This document shows positions 59,286 to 64,000 of a DNA stretch of 64,000 bases, piece after piece (position 1 is the first letter of the stretch; each line of letters opens with the position of its first letter). The DNA comes from Bolinopsis microptera (taxonomy: Eukaryota > Ctenophora > Tentaculata > Lobata > Bolinopsidae). Position numbers and translations under genes: made by a program. The notes under the pieces were generated by a model. That model was not told where the DNA came from. It did not search any database and was given only the letters and a program-made list of their open reading frames with translations. The DNA lies in NCBI RefSeq assembly GCF_026151205.1, contig NC_087078.1:11666175-11730174 (forward strand), in the 5' to 3' direction.

Positions 59286-60293
59286 AGCTGCCTAGCTTGT
59301 AGCCGCTAACATCAAAGCCGCCGCGCGCGCCTAGTGCTGGGGTGCATTCTCATTGAAAATTAAACTTGGTCAAAGATATTTATATACAATTCCTAAATTA
59401 AATCAATAATCATGTTAATATGAGTATTCAACACTACTCGACAACAAATATTTGTCGGCCCATCGACAATTCAGTCGCCGAAAAAAATCAAATGTTTGCT
59501 TTTTCGTTTCGGGAACTGTTTGAACTTAGTACTATATCCGACTAATCATACTTTGTAATGGTTAAAAAACAAAGTAAAAAGATTTTCCTCGATGGGCCGG
59601 CATTCGCAACCGCGAAACGTTTTGAGTATGACAAACGATGACACCACCACCAGCTCTTAATTGATAAGTCCATGGGTGACGGGATAAAGTTAAAGTAAGA
59701 TATGTTATTTCATATTCAGATTTGGAGACTATACACGCATATGTGGGGTTCAAATTTGGTATTAGTAATTTTAGGGTTCGACCGAAAATGTTGGTCGGTT
59801 GGTTAATAGGGAGCAGTCACTGTCATTAGAATTATCAGATTAGGAGCAACAATTAGAATCAAATTGGACATACTGTGTATTGTGGCCCAGAATCAGTGAA
59901 ACCTAGACGATGGCGGTAAAATGCTAGCGCCTTGTTATGCGCGCTAACATACTAGCTGCTGAAAATAAAGAAGTGTATCCATGATAATGTCGTTTGGCGG
60001 CAGCGCCTGCCGATACATGGATTATATTGTGTTTAACTTAGAATTCAGTGAAATTTTTGTCATTCCATTCAGCACCATACCTGTTTTGGGCATTCATCAA
60101 TGACTTTTGTAATTTATTCTTAACAGAAGAACAAGAGGAATTAAAATTAAATGAGCCAATTTTACAAAACTCGTTAAACAAGGAACTGAAACCGAGGGGT
60201 TCCGTTCAGGCCCTTTACACTTTGTTTCTGTCTAGTTCTAATGTACTGTCACAATAGTGACTTTAAATATATGCAAATTATCTGGACACAGTA
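59286..60293. other. Intergenic, no gene recognised
   Basis: Unique sequence right of the satellite. No exon, RNA or element recognised. Confidence 0.4.
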
Positions 60294-60301
60294 CACGCGC
60301 C

Positions 60302-60590
60302 CAGTGGCGTAACGTTGCCTGTTGGCGCCCCCCTGCCGAAAAATGCGCCCCCCTGTTGGCGCCCCCTCCCCTTTTGGTGCCCCTCCCTAAAATTGAACAA
60401 ATTAGGTGATTTTAAAGAATACGCCGGTAAAATCTCTAAAAAAGTGTGTATCTAGAGCAAAACGCGCAGTTTTGCTAGTACTTTTGTTAAGTTTTCGAAA
60501 TTGTCCCACATTCAAACGACGATTTGGCGCCCCCCTAAGACGGCGCCCCCCTGCACAGCGGGGTCAGCAGGGCCTTTCGTTACGCCACTG
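60302..60590. mobile_element. 289-bp hAT-type MITE
   Basis: Inverted ends CAGTGGCGTAACG and its complement, flanked by perfect 8-bp duplications CACGCGCC at 60294-60301 and 60591-60598. The interior holds several GGCGCCCCCC segments in both halves. CAGTGGCGTAACG-type ends with 8-bp duplications are typical of hAT MITEs. Confidence 0.92.
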
Positions 60591-60598
60591 CACGCGCC

Positions 60599-62075
60599 AT
60601 TAGGTTTTTATCGTTATGTGTTTATATGTCATATAATAATTTGTTTAACTGTTGACGGATGTTACTTGGCTAAATTTCTTCGAAGTATAAGCGCGCTAAT
60701 GCTACTTCTCGAAATGTTAGCCCGAGGTAATTGTGCTGTACGCAACGAAGCTCTGAATCGGCGAGAAACTAGTCACTTGTCATTTAATTTTTTTACAACA
60801 AAGTTTTAACTGTGCACAAACACAACAACTCTCTCTCTCTCTCTCTGTTCTGGTCAACGGTTTCTGGCATCTTACTAAAAGATGGAGGCCTTCTCACCGT
60901 GCCCACAGAATGCAACTCCTGCTAGCTGCACGCCAGGACTCCCAAAGTATATACGAAATCATAAAATAATAAATATCAATGCAACAGACCCCTGGAGTCT
61001 TGAAGCTGTCACTACCTGTCTCAGAGCAAACCCACTTCCGTTGTAGTACTTCTGCGGGCAGACAAAGGACTTCCGAGCAAGGTCAAAGCCTGGGAGATAT
61101 GTCTCTATGCGGAGATGGGCCTAGGTTGAGTTCCTAGTATGGGATTTTAGTACAGTCAAATCCGTCTTTTTGTCGGACAAAATTCGCAACAAAGCGATTT
61201 TAACGGGATATGGTCGGGACAGGTCCCAGGAATCATTCCAGAAAAGTCCCAAAAAATCTGACTTGAGCAAAATCCACAATTACCACTTTTTTACCACCTT
61301 TTTACCACTTTGGTTTTCCGCAAATAAGTCACGTTCTGAATATCCTAGAAGATTCTAGTTTAAAGCAGTGTGTTTAGGAAACAAAGGAGAACAACTTTTT
61401 CTTTAACAACTTTTTCAAAAATAAATTATTTAATTAATTAATTAAATAATTAATAAATTTTCAAATATTTAAAAAATATATTTTCATAAAAAATGTTCTC
61501 AATTACATTACACGTACAATGAACTAATTTTCATAAAACTTTTGAAAATTTTCACTTTTTTTCAAATTTTCGAAATTTGTAAAGTGAAACAAATTTAAAA
61601 TTTTATCCTTTATTTTACAATCATAATATAATAATATTTATAAGCCTCCGTTTTGAAAGTTTTAAATTTTAATACATTCACATTTCTATTTAAAATTCAA
61701 TTTTATGTACAAGTCAATAACTGGCCGCCAAAGCCGCGCATTCTTGAAAACAGGATTAACTTGATTATAGTTAAAGAATAACCACTTTTTACCACATTGG
61801 ATCTCCGCTAATAAAACGACTTCTGAATGTCGTAGAAGGTTGTAGATTGAACCGATGTGTCAATAACATAAGAGAGAACAACTTCTATTCGCCAACCTTT
61901 GGATTAGATAATTAATTAATCAGTTAATCAATTATTTAACAAATATTCGAAAATTATAAAAATTATTTTCGATCAAAATATTTTAAAATTGCATAACACG
62001 AATAATTAACAATTTTTCATTAAATTGATTGGGAAATCGAAGCAGCACTTTATATAACCAATATATACTAGATAC
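60599..62075. other. Intergenic with diverged repeats
   Basis: A CT microsatellite lies at about 60830-60846. A segment at 60900-61010 resembles 10100-10230. A diverged direct duplication pairs about 61270-61400 with about 61780-61900. Palindromic TTAATTAATTAA stretches occur at about 61428-61450. No gene recognised. Confidence 0.4.
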
Positions 62076-62207
62076 TTATGAGTCCTCAGCTGGCACATTG
62101 GTGCAATTGTCCTGACATTTGAGGCAGGTTGATCCACAATGTATTCCTGCTTTTCTGCATGAACAAGCATTGCCACAACCTGACTTTAAACAGTTGCAAC
62201 TGATGTT
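62076..62207 (-). CDS. Cysteine-rich C-terminal fragment, probably transposon-derived
   Basis: The last 43 codons before a stop at 62076-62078 encode SCNCLKSGCGNACSCRKAG, IHCGSTC and LKCQDNCTN. The C.C...C..AC.CRKAG..C...C..C spacing recurs at the C-terminus of many uncharacterised invertebrate proteins, several from mobile elements, and resembles a CXC metal-binding module. The open frame continues upstream to 62438, but that part looks non-coding, with no family features. The rest of the gene is not visible, so it is either one terminal exon or a relic. Confidence 0.4.
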   Translation of the reverse strand, partial: NISCNCLKSGCGNACSCRKAGIHCGSTCLKCQDNCTNVPAEDS

Positions 62208-62570
62208 TTGAATGAACGTGGTCGTTAAATACCATTTAGAAATCAAAATATCCTCCAAGTTTAGGGGGGAGTGGGGGTGCCGTGAGTTAATACACATGAG
62301 TCTTGTAATCAACATAATCGTGTTTGCGAACATGCTGTTAACTGCACATTGCAATAGGCCATTACATTCGGAATATGATCTGAATTCTGAAAAGATATTG
62401 GCGCGAAACAGACTGAAAATGACGAAGTCATCAAGCAATTCGTTTATCTCGTTAGCGAAATTGATTGGGTAATCAATGATTACCTAATCGCTAATCATGC
62501 GACAGGGTGCTACGATACCGTAATTGGGCTTTGTGCACGATCCCTATAGTGGGAATCTAGTGCACTAAGC

Positions 62571-63092
62571 TACGGAGAAACAATACCCTAGCGTATGCAC
62601 TCCTACTTAAGGCCCTTTATTATTACTTACTTACTTGGGTTGGGTTCCGAGCTAGAGTGCTACCAGGCCAAGAATGTCTTGCATATCCACCGCCAAGTAG
62701 TAGCGCGTCAGAGGCACGTGCCACCGGCCCACTCCAGCATTGAGTTCTTGTTCTGTCCAGTGTACCCAGGTGTTGAATGGTGGAGTGTCAGGGAATTCAT
62801 TGAGGAAAGCATCAAGAGCAGGTTTGAAAGCTACGGAGAAACAATACCCTAGCGTATGCACTCCTACTAAAGGCCCTTTATTATTACTTACTTACTTGGG
62901 TTGGGTTCCGAGCTAGAGTGCTACCAGGCCAAGAATGTCTTGCATATCCACCGCCAAGTAGTAGCGCGTCAGAGGCACGTGCCACCGGCCCACTCCAGCA
63001 TTGAGTTCTTGTTCTGTCCAGTGTACCCAGGTGTTGAATGGTGGAGTGTCAGGGAATTCATTGAGGAAAGCATCAAGAGCAGGTTTGAAAGC
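62571..63092. repeat. 260-bp tandem duplication of a LINE 3' end plus flank
   Basis: 62571-62830 and 62831-63090 are near-identical. Each begins with a 38-bp flank (CTACGGAGAAACAATACCC) followed by the LINE tail (TTACTTACTTACTTGGG) and its coding 3' end. The left copy stops where the flank recurs. Confidence 0.88.
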
Positions 63093-64000
63093 GGTCAAGG
63101 TTAGGAGGGACTTGATGCTAGGAGGGACCACGTTGTACAGTGCAGACTGCAGAGGCTCTAGAGGCAAAGGAGTTGACCTCAGGTTATTGACACTAGTGTA
63201 CTTGGAGGACCCTAGTGGTCGTATACACGTAGTTCCGTATCGTGAGGTCTCGCGGAAGTTGATGTTCATACTGTTTGGAGTAAGATTGTTATAGATCTTC
63301 CAAACTAGGATGATAGTGTATCTCTCACGACGCCTTTGAAGGGAGTACATAGACAGGCGACGGAGGCGTTCCCAGTAGTTAAGATTTCCAAGACCCTGGA
63401 TTTTAGCAGTGAAGGATCGTTGAACTGCTTCGAGTTTAATAATTTCGCACTGCATGTGAGGAGACCACAGAGGACAGCAGTATTCCAGATGAGATCGTAC
63501 GTAGGACTTGTACAGGAGCATCATGGTCGCTACATCTTACGAATAAGTTCTCTTCTGGGCTTGGGAATGGAGGATTGTGATGACACTTGGATGTTTCTGC
63601 TGTGCGAGGGAGCGTGCTTAGAGCATATGAACGCTACCTTGTCTTCAAACAATGTCCAAGCTGTATCCTGATCGTTGCTTGGGTCAGTGATAGAAGCCCA
63701 GTCTACTTCTACCAGTTCTGCATTAATGGCATCCCAGTCTGCTGAGTTGAAGTTAATGTCATCAAGGAGGCAGGAGGGGGTGAAGACTGGCCGTTCCGGA
63801 GTCTGCGAGGGGAGGAGGAGTTCAGGATTGAGGAGAGTGCAGCTCACAATGTCATGATCTGATAACTCTGTCTTGATGAACTGTTGGAGGGTAGAGAGGC
63901 ATTCATCAAACTTGTCAAAAGGAGCTGAAGGGGGCCGGTAAATGCCCGCTATCACGATGTTAGCTTCTTTACTGTAGATGGCGACAAGTTCACAGTAGGA
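62870..64000 (-). mobile_element. CR1/jockey-like LINE with internal deletion, continuing past the window
   Basis: On the minus strand the window edge carries an endonuclease C-terminus (63955-63530: IAGIYRPPSAPFDKFDE, later KPRRELIRKM). It is followed directly, in another frame, by the post-RT segment (63524-62913: YKSYVRSHLEYCCPLWSPH, IILVWKIYNNLTP, VPLTRYYLAVDMQDILGL). The entire RT palm is missing between them. The tail is (AAGT)n-like, AAGTAAGTAAGTAATAATAA. The copy is therefore dead. The endonuclease frame remains open to base 64000, so more of it lies outside. Confidence 0.82.

Overview
The window is from an invertebrate animal genome. The evidence is spliceosomal genes with GT..AG introns and conserved intron phases, a two-RRM SR splicing factor, a class A-like GPCR, secreted multidomain proteins, and several metazoan retrotransposon families, including a Penelope-like element with an N-terminal GIY-YIG domain. 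I cannot name the species. Abundant repeats and cysteine-rich secreted modules would fit a cnidarian or another early-branching or marine invertebrate. No bacterial, organellar or CRISPR features were seen. Several ORF-like stretches begin with TTG and are not genes.

Layout. 1-1560 (-): 5' part of a BTB/BACK protein running off the left edge. 2146-5413 (+): an eight-exon secreted-type gene joining a DNRLRE-like domain to a C-terminal cystine knot. 6825-9617 (-): a Naiad-type Penelope-like element with one in-frame amber codon. 9.9-11.5 kb: a composite minisatellite and a 77-bp MITE. 12033-14456: a DNA transposon with 34-bp inverted ends around a decayed transposase. 14549-25237 (-): a complete six-exon SR protein gene (190 aa). 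Its introns hold a SINE (15.7-16.0 kb), a 3.8-kb foldback element (16684-20488) with an 8-bp target duplication and a LINE in its middle, and an opposite-strand GPCR gene (23298-24555).

26.3-27.0 kb: a dead LINE fragment. 28168-32587 (+): a gene with four tandemly duplicated 8-cysteine exons followed by a galactose-binding-like exon. 33716-34702 (+): a compact secreted paralogue of that last domain with its own signal-peptide exon. 35257-36322 (-): a decayed retroelement tail cut by a second foldback copy, itself hit by the 77-bp MITE. 38220-44040 (+): an apparently full-length LINE (ORF1, EN-RT-RNase H ORF2, poly(A), target duplication) with three 162-bp monomers ahead of ORF1. 44142-59285: about 21.5 near-identical copies of a 703-bp satellite. 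60302-60590: a hAT-type MITE. 62.6-64.0 kb: an internally deleted LINE whose 3' end is duplicated.

The host genes do not form one pathway. Mobile DNA dominates the window: at least four retroelement classes, two TIR transposon types, a SINE, three MITEs, satellite and minisatellites, with clear nesting. Gene models were assembled by hand from splice signals and reading-frame continuity. Exon borders are well supported where phases agree, but no transcript data were available.
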